Source of the DNA: CAWHJN01 sp963829705
GTDB taxonomy: Bacteria; Bacteroidota; Rhodothermia; Rhodothermales; BA12
Direction of reading: 5' to 3'
NCBI GenBank assembly: GCA_963829705.1
Contig: CAWHJN010000005.1
Span: 124,001-188,000, forward strand
DNA: 64,000 nucleotides
Part shown: positions 8,954-18,238 of the stretch, piece by piece
Position numbering within the stretch: the stretch's first letter is position 1
How the letters are laid out: each line of letters starts with the position of its first letter
Translations under genes and position numbers: made by a program
Notes under the pieces: generated by a model
Seen by the model: only the letters and a program-made list of their open reading frames with translations
Database searches by the model: none
What the model was told of the DNA's origin: nothing

Positions 8954-10391
8954 GCACCTAGCGTCATATGGTACCGGGAGGCGTCCGAGCAGGGAGGTGT
9001 TCGTACTGGGTTTCGGACTTGCCGCGCTGGTGGGGGTAGTGCGCGTCGCGCCCGCGCTGCTACTTCCCATTCTCCTTACCGGTGTCGGCCTGATCGGGTT
9101 GCTGCTGCTAGCTCCTTTGCTAGGACGTGTGCGAGGTGAAGGGATGCTGCTGGGAGCCGTGGGAGGCTACGTGCTCATCACCGTCTACGAGCCGGGCATC
9201 CAGGCGACAGAGGCGTTATATGGACTGTTCTACAGCACTTTTCTACTGGTCTGGCTCGTATCGCGTCGCCGCGCCGGGCTAGCGGGCCTCATTCGGCGGC
9301 ACGAGGACATCTGGGTGCTGCTGTTTCTGGTATGGGGTGCTTTCATCACCCTGTTAGGCGTGCTGCTCTTCAATGCGAAAACGCTGGAGGCCATCACGCA
9401 GATCAGTGGGCTGGCACTTCTGGCCTTCTATTTCCCCATCCGTGACCTGTGCCAGGCACATCCACGCGGGGCACTGCGTGTGCTGCAACTGCTGCTGTTC
9501 TTCGGTCTTTATGTGGCCCTGCGCAACATGATGGCTTACCGGGATCGGCTAGCCGCCGCAGAGGCAATCTGGCAGATTGCGATGGGACGCATTTCGCTGG
9601 CGGAGTTGCTTCTCGTAGGAGGCGTGATAGGCGGCATGGCGGCCGGTCTGTACCATCAACCAGGGCGCAGCAGAAGCCTGTTTTTCCTCGCCTCGTTACT
9701 GTGCCTGCTTGCCCTGATTCTGACCCAGAGCCGGGGCTACTGGGTAACATGCGCGATCGGTCTGACATTGCTCTTTTTGCTAATTAACGGAGCGCGCCGC
9801 CTGCGCATGGTGGGCTTGCTGGCAGGAGCGGGCGCTACCGGCCTGCTCGTCATTGTAGGCGTGCTGGGGCCGCAAGTCCTGTTGATCGCATCAAGCATTG
9901 CCGGGCGTATGCTTTCTATCGGCACGGCTGTTTCACAGGATGCTTCGCTCATCAGCCGCTTTTACGAGGCGCAGGCCGTGCTTGAACGGGTCACCGTCAA
10001 CCCAATCTTGGGTTACGGCATGGCATCCCCTTTCACGCATTTCGACATCTTGGGCGACATGACGGCGACGAGCACATTTATCCATAACGGCTTTGTAGAT
10101 GCGCTTTTCAAGTTCGGCGTGCTGGGGCTGGGGCTGATTCTGGCGTTCTGGATCACCTTGGCTGCACGTGCTTTTCTGCTTCACCGCCACGCGCGTTCCT
10201 GGCCCGACCGTGCGCTCGGCGCAGCCGGTTTTGCCCTCTTGGTGGGCTGGGTTTTCGTGGCCAACACGTCGTCGCCCTTCTCGATGGCGGACGGATACAT
10301 TTTCTTCGGCGTGGTGGGCGGCGGCGTGTCCGGCGCGGCGGCACGCATCCGCGAAATGCACCGCCCGACCCCTGTGCCTAATGCTGCGTAA
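8946..10391 (+). CDS. Wzy/O-antigen ligase family membrane protein
   Basis: This 481-residue polytopic membrane protein has about eleven predicted helices. The large periplasmic loop ends in the O-antigen-ligase/polymerase signature region NPILGYGMASPFTHFDILGD...TFIHNGFVDALFKFGVLGLG (about residues 353-395). By position it is the likely polymerase of the repeat unit. It overlaps the chain-length gene by 8 bases and the flippase by 11 bases, so these genes are probably translated from one transcript. Start GTG 8946 is supported by that overlap. Confidence 0.8.
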   Translation: MPEHLASYGTGRRPSREVFVLGFGLAALVGVVRVAPALLLPILLTGVGLIGLLLLAPLLGRVRGEGMLLGAVGGYVLITVYEPGIQATEALYGLFYSTFLLVWLVSRRRAGLAGLIRRHEDIWVLLFLVWGAFITLLGVLLFNAKTLEAITQISGLALLAFYFPIRDLCQAHPRGALRVLQLLLFFGLYVALRNMMAYRDRLAAAEAIWQIAMGRISLAELLLVGGVIGGMAAGLYHQPGRSRSLFFLASLLCLLALILTQSRGYWVTCAIGLTLLFLLINGARRLRMVGLLAGAGATGLLVIVGVLGPQVLLIASSIAGRMLSIGTAVSQDASLISRFYEAQAVLERVTVNPILGYGMASPFTHFDILGDMTATSTFIHNGFVDALFKFGVLGLGLILAFWITLAARAFLLHRHARSWPDRALGAAGFALLVGWVFVANTSSPFSMADGYIFFGVVGGGVSGAAARIREMHRPTPVPNAA

Positions 10392-11619
10392 CCTGTCGTG
10401 GTTGGGGGCGAGCGGTGCGCTTGCGAAACCAATCTGGTTTCTGTTCATCACAGCCTACGTGATCGGTGTGCTGGGGCCTGCTGCCTATGGCCGATTCACG
10501 GCGGCGATGGTACTGGGGGGCATTGTGATGGGGATGTGCGTGGCCGGCACGGCAGCCGTCACCGTACGCGACGTGGCGCGTCAGCGCAGCCTGGCAACGG
10601 CATACTGGGCTAACCTGATGCCCGCTCGTGCTGTGCTCGCTCTGCTGGCCCTGTTGTTGCTCGAAGGAATCGGGCGCTTGCTGGGCCAGCCGCCGGTGTT
10701 GCTCCGTGCCGCGTGGGTATACTGGTTCGCCCACACACTGCTCGACTTCCTACGTGCTTTTTTCCGCGCTGCCGAGCAGATGCGCTACGAGGCAGAAACG
10801 GTGGTGCTAGAAAAGCTGGCTGGCGTGGCCGGTGGAGGCGTAGCGCTCGCCCTCCGTCCCTCTCCCACTTCGCTCCTGCTGGGCATGGCCGCAGGTACCG
10901 CCCTCACGGCTTTTTTTGCCGCGTGGCGTGTGCACCGGCGCATAGCGCCGCTACGGCTAGCTCGACTCGACTGCGCGCTGATAGGGCGGGCCTTCAGCGC
11001 TGCGCTTCCGCTTGGCCTGTCCACGGTTTTTATTGCCGTTTACGTGCGCATAGACGTGGTCATGGTAGAGCGCATGATCGGGGCTGCTGAAGCAGGGCTG
11101 TACGGCGTTGCGTATCGGTTTATAGAAGCGCTCTCGCAACTGCCCGAATTGCTCATGATTGTACTGCTGCCCCGGCTTGCCATTCTGTACCGACAGGGGG
11201 AAACGCAAACCTCAGCGCGCCTCCTACGCACCAGCCTAATGGTGCTGCTGGGTGTCGGCATCGCCGTTGCGGGTACCAGCGCTGCGGGCGCACCATGGAT
11301 TCTCAACCTGCTTATGCCAGAGGCGGCCGCAGCGGCTCCTCTGCTTCGAGTCTTGATCTGGGTTTTCCCGTTTGCGGCGGTCAACTACGCCTTTAGCACG
11401 GCCCTCATCGCCCGCGATGACCAGCAGGCACTGATGTGGATGCTGGGCTTGGCTGCAATTGTCAATGTGAGCCTCAACTTGCTACTGATCCCCCGGTATG
11501 CAAGCATGGGAGCCGCCGTTGCCACACTCGTCACGGAAGGGTTGCTCTTGTTTCTACTTGTGCTCCGTTACAAGCATCGACCACTTTCCAGTTCTACGGC
11601 CATCGCCACCACTGCCTGA
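10381..11619 (+). CDS. Wzx-type polysaccharide flippase (MATE/oligosaccharide transporter superfamily)
   Basis: This 412-residue, highly hydrophobic protein with 12 or more helices begins MLRNLSWLGASGALAKPIWF, the typical N-terminus of lipid-linked oligosaccharide flippases. The middle carries FIAVYVRIDVVMVERMIG and EAGLYGVAYR, conserved in this transporter group. It would move the lipid-linked repeat unit across the inner membrane before polymerisation. The ATG at 10381 overlaps the polymerase end; the longer upstream frame is a shadow of the polymerase gene. Confidence 0.85.
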   Translation: MLRNLSWLGASGALAKPIWFLFITAYVIGVLGPAAYGRFTAAMVLGGIVMGMCVAGTAAVTVRDVARQRSLATAYWANLMPARAVLALLALLLLEGIGRLLGQPPVLLRAAWVYWFAHTLLDFLRAFFRAAEQMRYEAETVVLEKLAGVAGGGVALALRPSPTSLLLGMAAGTALTAFFAAWRVHRRIAPLRLARLDCALIGRAFSAALPLGLSTVFIAVYVRIDVVMVERMIGAAEAGLYGVAYRFIEALSQLPELLMIVLLPRLAILYRQGETQTSARLLRTSLMVLLGVGIAVAGTSAAGAPWILNLLMPEAAAAAPLLRVLIWVFPFAAVNYAFSTALIARDDQQALMWMLGLAAIVNVSLNLLLIPRYASMGAAVATLVTEGLLLFLLVLRYKHRPLSSSTAIATTA

Positions 11620-11625
11620 TCTACT

Positions 11626-12552
11626 GTGGACTGCTCGGTCATCATCGTCTCCTATAACACCTTTGACTTGACTCGCGAGGCCGTTGCCAGCGCTTTTGCA
11701 GGAGCTGGCAGCCTTTCCTGCGAGGTAATCGTAGTGGACAATGCCTCGCCTGATGACAGTGCGGCGAGGCTGGGCCAAGCGTTCGCAGACGAAGCCAGAG
11801 AGGGTTGCTTCACGCTGATCGAGAATAGGCGCAACGTTGGCTTCTCGGCAGCTAACAACCAGGGAGCCGCTGTCGCGCGCGGCACAACCCTGCACTTCTT
11901 CAACCCCGACACTATCACCCATGCCCCGGCACTCGAAATCCTGCACCATTTCTTGGTCAGCCACCCCGAAGCCGGAGCCGCCGGGCCGCACGTGCTCAAC
12001 ATGGACGGTAGCGACCAGGGCTCAGTACGCCCTTGGCCAACACTAGAACGTCTGGTGCATTTTTACCTGCCGATCACCGCCATTCTGCGTGAAAACCTGC
12101 GCCGACACGAGGCGCTGCCTGCCATCACGAGCCCTGTTGATGGTGTGTCTGGCTGCGCCCTCTCCGTGCGACGCGACGCATTCGATGTCGTTGGAGGTTG
12201 GGACGAGCAGCTTTTTATGTACGCCGAAGAGGATGTGCTATGCAAGGGCCTGCAACAGGTCGGCTATACTAACTACTTCGTGCGGGAGGCCCGCGTGTCG
12301 CACCACGGTGGGGCTTCCACCCAACCCGACCAGGCCCGTTTCGAGGTGATGTCGAGCCGAAACGCGCTGGCGTTCCGGCGTGTCCATTTTCCCCACCTTG
12401 TGTTGCCCGCACGCGTACTGGGCGTGCTTGGCTACGGCACGCGCAGTGTCCTCTTTACACTTCAGGCGTATCGCACAGGTGATGCGTCGCTTGCCGCACG
12501 GGCTGCTGTAGCCCGCGCTCTCTTTCGCTGGTATCTCTTTTCATATCAATAA
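11626..12552 (+). CDS. Family 2 glycosyltransferase, rhamnosyltransferase-like
   Basis: The GT-A fold transferase begins CSVIIVSYNTFDLTREAV, followed by VIVVDNASPDDS and NVGFSAANNQGA (about residues 73-84), the sugar-nucleotide site. The metal motif is NPDT near residue 90, and the catalytic-acid region is GGWDEQLFMYAEEDVLCKGL. This pattern matches WbbL-like enzymes. Acceptor and donor are unknown. The GTG at 11626 lies seven bases after the flippase stop and gives a 308-residue protein. It is part of the exopolysaccharide operon. Confidence 0.85.
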   Translation: MDCSVIIVSYNTFDLTREAVASAFAGAGSLSCEVIVVDNASPDDSAARLGQAFADEAREGCFTLIENRRNVGFSAANNQGAAVARGTTLHFFNPDTITHAPALEILHHFLVSHPEAGAAGPHVLNMDGSDQGSVRPWPTLERLVHFYLPITAILRENLRRHEALPAITSPVDGVSGCALSVRRDAFDVVGGWDEQLFMYAEEDVLCKGLQQVGYTNYFVREARVSHHGGASTQPDQARFEVMSSRNALAFRRVHFPHLVLPARVLGVLGYGTRSVLFTLQAYRTGDASLAARAAVARALFRWYLFSYQ

Positions 12553-12565
12553 GCCTGCTCTTTAA

Positions 12566-13633
12566 ATGAGCGTTTCCAAACCCACGCTTCTCGTTACTGG
12601 CTCTTCTGGACTCATCGGCTCCGAGGTCGTTGAGCATTTTCTGCGTCAGGGCTGGCGCGTGCACGGCCTGGACAACAACCAGCGCGCCGTGTTTTTTGGC
12701 CCTGAAGGCGATACACGCTGGAACCAGCAGCGCCTTGAAAGCACCTACGCGGATTTCACGCACCACGAGCACGACGTGCGCGACCGCGATGGTGTGCGCG
12801 AACTGCTCGGCTCGCTGCGCCCCTCGGCCATCGTCCACACTGCCGCGCAACCCAGCCACGACCGTGCCGCAGCCATCCCCTTCGCCGATTTCGATACCAA
12901 CGCCGTCGGCACGCTCAACCTGCTCGAAGCCGCCCGGCAGGCCTGCCCCGAGAGTCCGTTCGTGCACATGAGCACCAACAAGGTCTATGGCGACGCACCC
13001 AACGAGATCGACCTCGTGGAACTTGAGACGCGGTGGGACTACGCCGACCCGGCGTACCAGAACGGCATCGACGAACACTTTCGCATCGACCAGTCGAAGC
13101 ATTCGATTTTCGGTGCCTCGAAGGTGGCGGCAGACGTGATGGTGCAGGAATACGGACGGTACTTCGGGATGCCCACGTGCGCGCTGCGCGGTGGATGCCT
13201 CACCGGGCCAGGCCACAGCGGCGTGGAGTTGCACGGCTTCTTGTCGTACCTCATCAAGTGCAACCTCGAAGGGCGACTTTACAAGGTGTTCGGCTACAAA
13301 GGCAAGCAGGTGCGCGACAACATTCACAGCCACGACGTAGCCGCCTTTATCGAGCGCTTCATCGCTACGCCCCGTTCGGGCGAGGTGTATAACCTGGGCG
13401 GCGGGCGTGGCAACTCGGTGTCCATCCTCGAAGCCTTTGCCCGCGCCGAGGCCGTGAGCGGCAAAAAGATGGTGTACGAGTACGTGGATCAAAACCGCGC
13501 CGGGGATCACGTTTGCTACATCTCCGACCTGTCCAAGATGAAGGCGCACTACCCCGGCTGGGACATCACCAAAACCCTCGACGACATCTTTGAGGAGATC
13601 CACGCTTCTTGGATGGAGCGCACGGTCGCGTAA
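12566..13633 (+). CDS. NAD-dependent sugar epimerase/dehydratase (extended SDR, CDP-paratose 2-epimerase-like)
   Basis: This 355-residue extended SDR has the Rossmann motif TGSSGLIGSEV (residues 11-21) and HTAAQPSHDRA. The catalytic lysine sits in SIFGASKVAAD, where the usual Tyr of YxxxK is Phe. GGCLTGPGHSGVELHGF and GYKGKQVRDNIHSHDVA follow, the latter typical of the CDP-tyvelose/paratose epimerase group. It probably makes a nucleotide sugar for the neighbouring transferases. The substrate is not determinable here. Start ATG 12566 lies 14 bases after the preceding stop. Confidence 0.8.
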   Translation: MSVSKPTLLVTGSSGLIGSEVVEHFLRQGWRVHGLDNNQRAVFFGPEGDTRWNQQRLESTYADFTHHEHDVRDRDGVRELLGSLRPSAIVHTAAQPSHDRAAAIPFADFDTNAVGTLNLLEAARQACPESPFVHMSTNKVYGDAPNEIDLVELETRWDYADPAYQNGIDEHFRIDQSKHSIFGASKVAADVMVQEYGRYFGMPTCALRGGCLTGPGHSGVELHGFLSYLIKCNLEGRLYKVFGYKGKQVRDNIHSHDVAAFIERFIATPRSGEVYNLGGGRGNSVSILEAFARAEAVSGKKMVYEYVDQNRAGDHVCYISDLSKMKAHYPGWDITKTLDDIFEEIHASWMERTVA

Positions 13634-13649
13634 ACACAATAGCGAGTAA

Positions 13650-14810
13650 ATGCGGATTGCTTACGTCACGACTTACGACGCACGCGAGATCAAACACTTT
13701 GCTGGGATCCCTTTCTTTATGGCACGTGCGTTGCAAACGCAGGGTGCCGAACTGACGCTTGTCGGAGGATTTCAGCAGCATGCAAAGCGTGTATTACAAG
13801 CCATGCAGCTTTTCTACCGCCTGGGACCGCGGGTCGATCATCATCGAGATTGGGAGCCCTTATCACTCGACGGCTGGGCTAAGCAGATTTCTCGAGCGTT
13901 GCCTGCCGTGAAGCCGGATATCATCCTCTCGCCAGCCACGATTCCTGTAGCGAATCTCGATACATCTGTGCCAATCGCAGTATGGTCAGATGCAACCTTT
14001 GCCGCTATCTCAGATTACTATCCCGAATACAGTAACATCAGTAAGCGCATGCGACGGCTGGGCAACGCGGCCGAGCAACGCGTTGTGGATAAAAGCCAAA
14101 CGCTTATCTACTCGTCCCACTGGGCTGCCCAGAGCGCCATTGCGGACTATAGAGCCAACCCTGATCGGGTGCACGTCGTCCCTTATGGGGCTAACCTGCA
14201 CGATCCTCCTTCTCCTTCCAGTGTGCGTACCGCTATTGCGGAGCGCGTGAACTCAGGGGCGCTTCGCTTGCTCTGGGTAGCACGGGGGTGGGAGCGCAAA
14301 GGGGGATCATTGGCGATAGAAGTGACGCAGCAGCTTCGTGCGCAGGGCCTCAACGCCACCCTGACGATGATCGGCACGGCACTGCCTCCAGGAATCCAAA
14401 CGGGGGAAGGCGTAACGGTTATCCCTTTTCTCGACAAAGAAGACCCTGCCCAACGGGTGCAGATCCGCAATGCATTTATGGAGTCGCATTTCTTTGTGCT
14501 TCCAACAAGGGCAGATTGTACACCAATCGTTTTCAACGAGGCTGCTGCCTGCGGGCTACCCGTCATCTCCTATGACACGGGAGGGATCAAGTCCATTGTG
14601 AAAGATGGGGTCTCAGGTATTCTTCTATCCCCAGACTCTGGTGCAGAGGCTTTCACCCACGCCCTTTTAGAGCACTGCGTAGGGGAGGCATACACGCGCT
14701 TGGCAGAAGGTGGCCGGGCACGCTACGAAGGCCTCCTGAACTGGCACACTGCGGGGGCACAGGTATATGGTCTCTTGCAACATGCAATAAGTCAGCATCG
14801 GAAGCAGTAA
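13650..14810 (+). CDS. Family 4 glycosyltransferase
   Basis: The 386-residue GT-B transferase has a C-terminal half that carries LRLLWVARGWERKGG, the VIPFLDKEDP linker and the donor-binding stretch TPIVFNEAAACGLPVISYD (about 291-309) with the conserved Glu. The N-terminal acceptor domain begins MRIAYVTTYDAREIKHFAG. Base composition is visibly less GC-rich than the housekeeping genes on either side of the locus, in line with exchange of the polysaccharide cluster. It lies 16 bases after the epimerase stop. Confidence 0.82.
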   Translation: MRIAYVTTYDAREIKHFAGIPFFMARALQTQGAELTLVGGFQQHAKRVLQAMQLFYRLGPRVDHHRDWEPLSLDGWAKQISRALPAVKPDIILSPATIPVANLDTSVPIAVWSDATFAAISDYYPEYSNISKRMRRLGNAAEQRVVDKSQTLIYSSHWAAQSAIADYRANPDRVHVVPYGANLHDPPSPSSVRTAIAERVNSGALRLLWVARGWERKGGSLAIEVTQQLRAQGLNATLTMIGTALPPGIQTGEGVTVIPFLDKEDPAQRVQIRNAFMESHFFVLPTRADCTPIVFNEAAACGLPVISYDTGGIKSIVKDGVSGILLSPDSGAEAFTHALLEHCVGEAYTRLAEGGRARYEGLLNWHTAGAQVYGLLQHAISQHRKQ

Positions 14811-14816
14811 AACGGC

Positions 14817-16166
14817 ATGCTCACCTGCCGCGTAAGATTCAGCACCTACCAGGAGGTACCATCCCCGTTTGCTCAGCAACTGTCCGCACTTCGCCTGATC
14901 CCTCGTCGCTCTGTGCCTGCCCTGCGTCACATTGTAGTTCAGTGGCCGCGCTTCGGCCCCTACCATCTGGCCAGGCTGCGGGCCGCGCACGCCCACCTGT
15001 CCGCAGAGGGCGTCGTGCTGACTGGGCTGGAAACGGCCTCGGCAGATGCCGCCTATGCATGGAATACCGTCGCCAAACCGGTAGGCTGGAACTACTGCTG
15101 CGCGTTCCCCGGGCGCGACTACCGCGCCATCCCGCCGCGCGAGATGGAAGCGCGGGTAATGGCGGTGCTGGACGAGATCAACCCGGACGCCGTAGCCATC
15201 CACACCTACAGCCTGCCCGACTCGCGGGCCTGCCTGCGGTGGTGCCGCAAACACCGTCGCACCGCCGTGTTGATGACGGACAGCCGCTATGCTGATGCCG
15301 CACGCAGCCCATGGTGGGAAAAGCTGAAAAGCCGCATCATCGTCCAGTACGACGCCGCCCTTGCCGCCGGCACGGACGCGACGGCTTACGTGGTAAGGCT
15401 GGGGATGCCCCAGAGTCGCGTCTTCACGGGCTACGACGTGGTGGACAACGATGCCTTTGCCGCCGCCGCTGACGTGGTGCGAGCGCAGCCGGAAAAGTGG
15501 CGCGCGCTGCCCGGCTTGGCTTCTCCCGAACCGTTCTTCGCCTGCGTCAGCCGCTTTCTCGACCTCAAAAACCTCGATGGGCTGCTGCGCGCGTACGCTG
15601 CCTACCGCCAGCGTGCTGCTCACCCATGGCGGCTCATCCTGGTGGGCGACGGGCCAGAACGCCCTGCGCTCGAAAGGCTACTGGCCTCCGAGAGCATCAG
15701 CGGTGTGACGCTGACGGGCTTTATGCAGATGGATGCACTGCCCGCTTACTATGCTCTTGCTCGCGTACTCGTGCATCCAGCGCACAAGGACACTTGGGGC
15801 CTAGTTGTCAACGAGGCGATGGCGTGCGGGCTACCCGTCTTGGTGTCGCGCGAAACGGGCTGCGTAACCGACTTGGTGCGGGAAGGCGAAAACGGCTTCA
15901 TCTTTCCCTCTGCCGATGAAGCCGCACTGAGGGACTTGCTTGTTCAGGTGAGCAGCCGCCCGGAAGCGTTGCTGGAGCTAGGCGTGCAAAGCAAGCGCAT
16001 CATCGAGAATTGGAATCTAGATCGCTTTGCCCGTTCGCTTCTGGATGCCGTTCAGGCAGGCCTTTCCCAGGCGCAGCGCGGGCTGAGTCCAGACGTAGCC
16101 CTTCTCTACACCACGCTTCGGTGGCTGGCCCGCACGCCGGAAGCGTTCCACCGCGTCTCCGCTTAG
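14817..16166 (+). CDS. Family 4 glycosyltransferase
   Basis: The 449-residue GT-B enzyme carries the donor-site blocks FFACVSRFLDLKNLDGLLRA, ILVGDGPERPALERL and WGLVVNEAMACGLPVLVSRE in the C-terminal half. The N-terminal about 40 residues before PALRHIVVQWPRFGPYH look non-conserved, so an internal start is possible; ATG 14817 is used because it follows the previous stop by only a few bases. A tail of about 50 residues follows the fold. Its sugar specificity is unknown. Confidence 0.82.
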   Translation: MLTCRVRFSTYQEVPSPFAQQLSALRLIPRRSVPALRHIVVQWPRFGPYHLARLRAAHAHLSAEGVVLTGLETASADAAYAWNTVAKPVGWNYCCAFPGRDYRAIPPREMEARVMAVLDEINPDAVAIHTYSLPDSRACLRWCRKHRRTAVLMTDSRYADAARSPWWEKLKSRIIVQYDAALAAGTDATAYVVRLGMPQSRVFTGYDVVDNDAFAAAADVVRAQPEKWRALPGLASPEPFFACVSRFLDLKNLDGLLRAYAAYRQRAAHPWRLILVGDGPERPALERLLASESISGVTLTGFMQMDALPAYYALARVLVHPAHKDTWGLVVNEAMACGLPVLVSRETGCVTDLVREGENGFIFPSADEAALRDLLVQVSSRPEALLELGVQSKRIIENWNLDRFARSLLDAVQAGLSQAQRGLSPDVALLYTTLRWLARTPEAFHRVSA

Positions 16167-16186
16167 CGCTGTAACCTCTCTTTTCC

Positions 16187-16900
16187 ATGAGCCTTCTCTC
16201 GCGCGTCATGCGCCTGGCCTCTTTGCTACCGCACGCTACTGGGCGACGCGCTTTCCGTACGTGGAAGCCGTTCTCGATCACGTCGTACGAGATCACCCAG
16301 CGGCTCAGTATGGCCGACTACCGATTCAGCACCGTCGTGGACGGTGGGGCCAACGCGGGCCAGTTTGCCCGCGCCAGCGCCGAGACGTGGCCAGGGGCAC
16401 GTGTGTACTCGTTCGAGCCCCTTCCTGCTCTCGCCTCCATGCTGCGCCGCAACCTTCAGAACCTGGGTCAGCGGGTACACATCGAAGAAGTAGCGCTGGG
16501 CGCTTCCGCGGGTACGGTTACGTTCTACGAAACCCCCTACTCGCTCCAATCTTCCGCTCTCAAGCCCACAGGGACTACCTACGAGCAGATCACAGTGCGG
16601 CAGGCTCGCTTGGACGATCTGCTACGGGACGCTTCACTTCAACCGCCTGTGCTGCTCAAGCTCGATTTGCAGGGCTACGAACTCGAAGCACTCAAAGGCG
16701 CGACGGAAACGCTGGCAAAATCAGACGCCGTTCTGCTCGAAGCGGGTTTTGAAACGAGCTACGAAGGTGAACCCTCGTTCGAGATGCTGCGCGCCTTTCT
16801 GGCCACACACGGATTTGCCTTCCGCCGCCCGGTAGACGTTCTCTGGGAAAACGACCAGATCACCCAGATGGACGCGCTCTTCACGCGCGCCGACGCCTGA
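16187..16900 (+). CDS. FkbM family methyltransferase
   Basis: The SAM-dependent methyltransferase has motif I VVDGGANAGQFAR (about residues 49-61), a YSFEPLPALA acidic-loop motif and the FkbM block LLKLDLQGYELEALKGA (about 163-179). At 237 residues it is a single-domain enzyme. In polysaccharide loci, FkbM proteins usually O-methylate a sugar of the repeat unit, which is the likely role. The start ATG sits in the context CTTTTCC-ATG. The next gene follows after four bases. Confidence 0.85.
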   Translation: MSLLSRVMRLASLLPHATGRRAFRTWKPFSITSYEITQRLSMADYRFSTVVDGGANAGQFARASAETWPGARVYSFEPLPALASMLRRNLQNLGQRVHIEEVALGASAGTVTFYETPYSLQSSALKPTGTTYEQITVRQARLDDLLRDASLQPPVLLKLDLQGYELEALKGATETLAKSDAVLLEAGFETSYEGEPSFEMLRAFLATHGFAFRRPVDVLWENDQITQMDALFTRADA

Positions 16901-16904
16901 CGCC

Positions 16905-18101
16905 ATGCGCCTCTTTCTACACGACTTCACGGCTTACGCCTACCCTGTGCAGCTGGCGCGCGAGTTGGCGCGGCGCGGCCATGACGTGACCTTCGCCTTT
17001 TGCCCGTCCAACCCCTTCAACCCGGGCGGCGTGGAGCCCCGCGAAGACGATCCGGAGACGCTGCACCTGCTGCCGCTGCCGCTCGCGGAGCCGCTCGCCA
17101 AGTTCGATTTCGTCAAGCGCTTCCGGCAGGAGAACGCCTTCGGCAAGCGCGTCGCGCAGGCGCTCCGCGACCTTCAGCCCGACGCAGTCCTGTCCTCTAA
17201 TGCCCCGCTCGACGTGCAGCGGCACCTGCTGCGCGCGGCCCGCGCGCACGATATCCCCTTCGTGTTCTGGCTGCAAGACGTCATCGGCATCGCCGCGCAC
17301 GGTTTGCTGCGGCGCAAACTCCCCGTCGCGGGTGCGCTGATCGGGCGGTATTACATGGCGCTGGAGGCGCGGATGCTGCGCCAGAGCGACGCCGTCGTGA
17401 TGATCACCGAGGACTTCCGACCCCTGCTGGCCCGGTGGGGCGTGCGCGACGCGAAGATGACGACCATCGAAAACTGGGCTCCGCTGGCCGAGCTTCCCCT
17501 CCTACCCCGCGAAAACCCGTGGAGCCGCGCCCACGCTGCCGCCGACACCTTTAACTTCATTTACGCCGGCACGATGGGGATGAAGCACAACCCGGCTCTC
17601 CTTCTGGAGCTCGCCCGTCATTTCCAGAATCAGCCGGATGTGCGCGTGCTGGTGCTCACGCAGGGAGCCGGAGCAGACTGGCTGGCCGAGCACAAAAAGC
17701 AGGAAGCGCTGCCCAACCTGCACCTGCTGCCTTTCGAGCCGTTCAGCCGGATGCCCGAGGTGATGGCCTCGGCAGACGTGCTCGTAGCGGTGCTCGAACC
17801 CGATGCGGGTGTTTTCTCCGTGCCATCGAAGGTGCTGGCATACCTGTGCGCTGCTCGTCCGCTTCTGCTGGCCGTTCCACCCGAGAACCTCGCTGCACGA
17901 ATCGTTGAGCGTGAAAAAGCAGGATATGTCGTTTCCCCCGCCGATATCGAGGGATTTGTTGCGTCTGCGTCTAGGCTCATACAAGATCCAGCAGCAAGAC
18001 ACACCATGGGCCGAAACGCACGGGCCTATGCCGAGGCAACCTTCGGTATAGACGCGATCACAGATCGCTTCGAGGCGGTCTTCGGCCAGGCTACCAAGTA
18101 A
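16905..18101 (+). CDS. Family 4 glycosyltransferase, WcaI-like
   Basis: The 398-residue GT-B enzyme has the WcaI/colanic-acid-type arrangement. Its N-terminus is MRLFLHDFTAYAYPVQLARE, the middle contains FVFWLQDVIGIAAHG and FIYAGTMGMKHNP, and the nucleotide-sugar site is GVFSVPSKVLAYLCAARPLLL (about 303-323). It is the last gene of the exopolysaccharide locus; about 140 bases without a convincing terminator follow before the next gene. Confidence 0.82.
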   Translation: MRLFLHDFTAYAYPVQLARELARRGHDVTFAFCPSNPFNPGGVEPREDDPETLHLLPLPLAEPLAKFDFVKRFRQENAFGKRVAQALRDLQPDAVLSSNAPLDVQRHLLRAARAHDIPFVFWLQDVIGIAAHGLLRRKLPVAGALIGRYYMALEARMLRQSDAVVMITEDFRPLLARWGVRDAKMTTIENWAPLAELPLLPRENPWSRAHAAADTFNFIYAGTMGMKHNPALLLELARHFQNQPDVRVLVLTQGAGADWLAEHKKQEALPNLHLLPFEPFSRMPEVMASADVLVAVLEPDAGVFSVPSKVLAYLCAARPLLLAVPPENLAARIVEREKAGYVVSPADIEGFVASASRLIQDPAARHTMGRNARAYAEATFGIDAITDRFEAVFGQATK

Positions 18102-18226
18102 TCTCGGAGGCAGCGCGTTTAGCTTTTGGCGCATACGCCGCACGGCTCTGGATCAACCTGCGCGGCAGCAGCAAAAAACCTGCACGCGGCGGCGCCTGAC
18201 GGCTTCCAGAGAACACGGTGCGCGTC

Positions 18227-18234
18227 TATCTTGC
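18227..18234 (+). promoter_or_regulatory. Candidate -7 promoter box TATCTTGC
   Basis: TATCTTGC differs slightly from the Bacteroidota -7 consensus TAnnTTTG, and a TTC about 20 bases upstream could serve as a weak -33 element. The box ends four bases before ATG 18239, so transcription would begin at or next to the start codon (leaderless mRNA). Proposed by pattern only. Confidence 0.35.
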
Positions 18235-18238
18235 CGGG

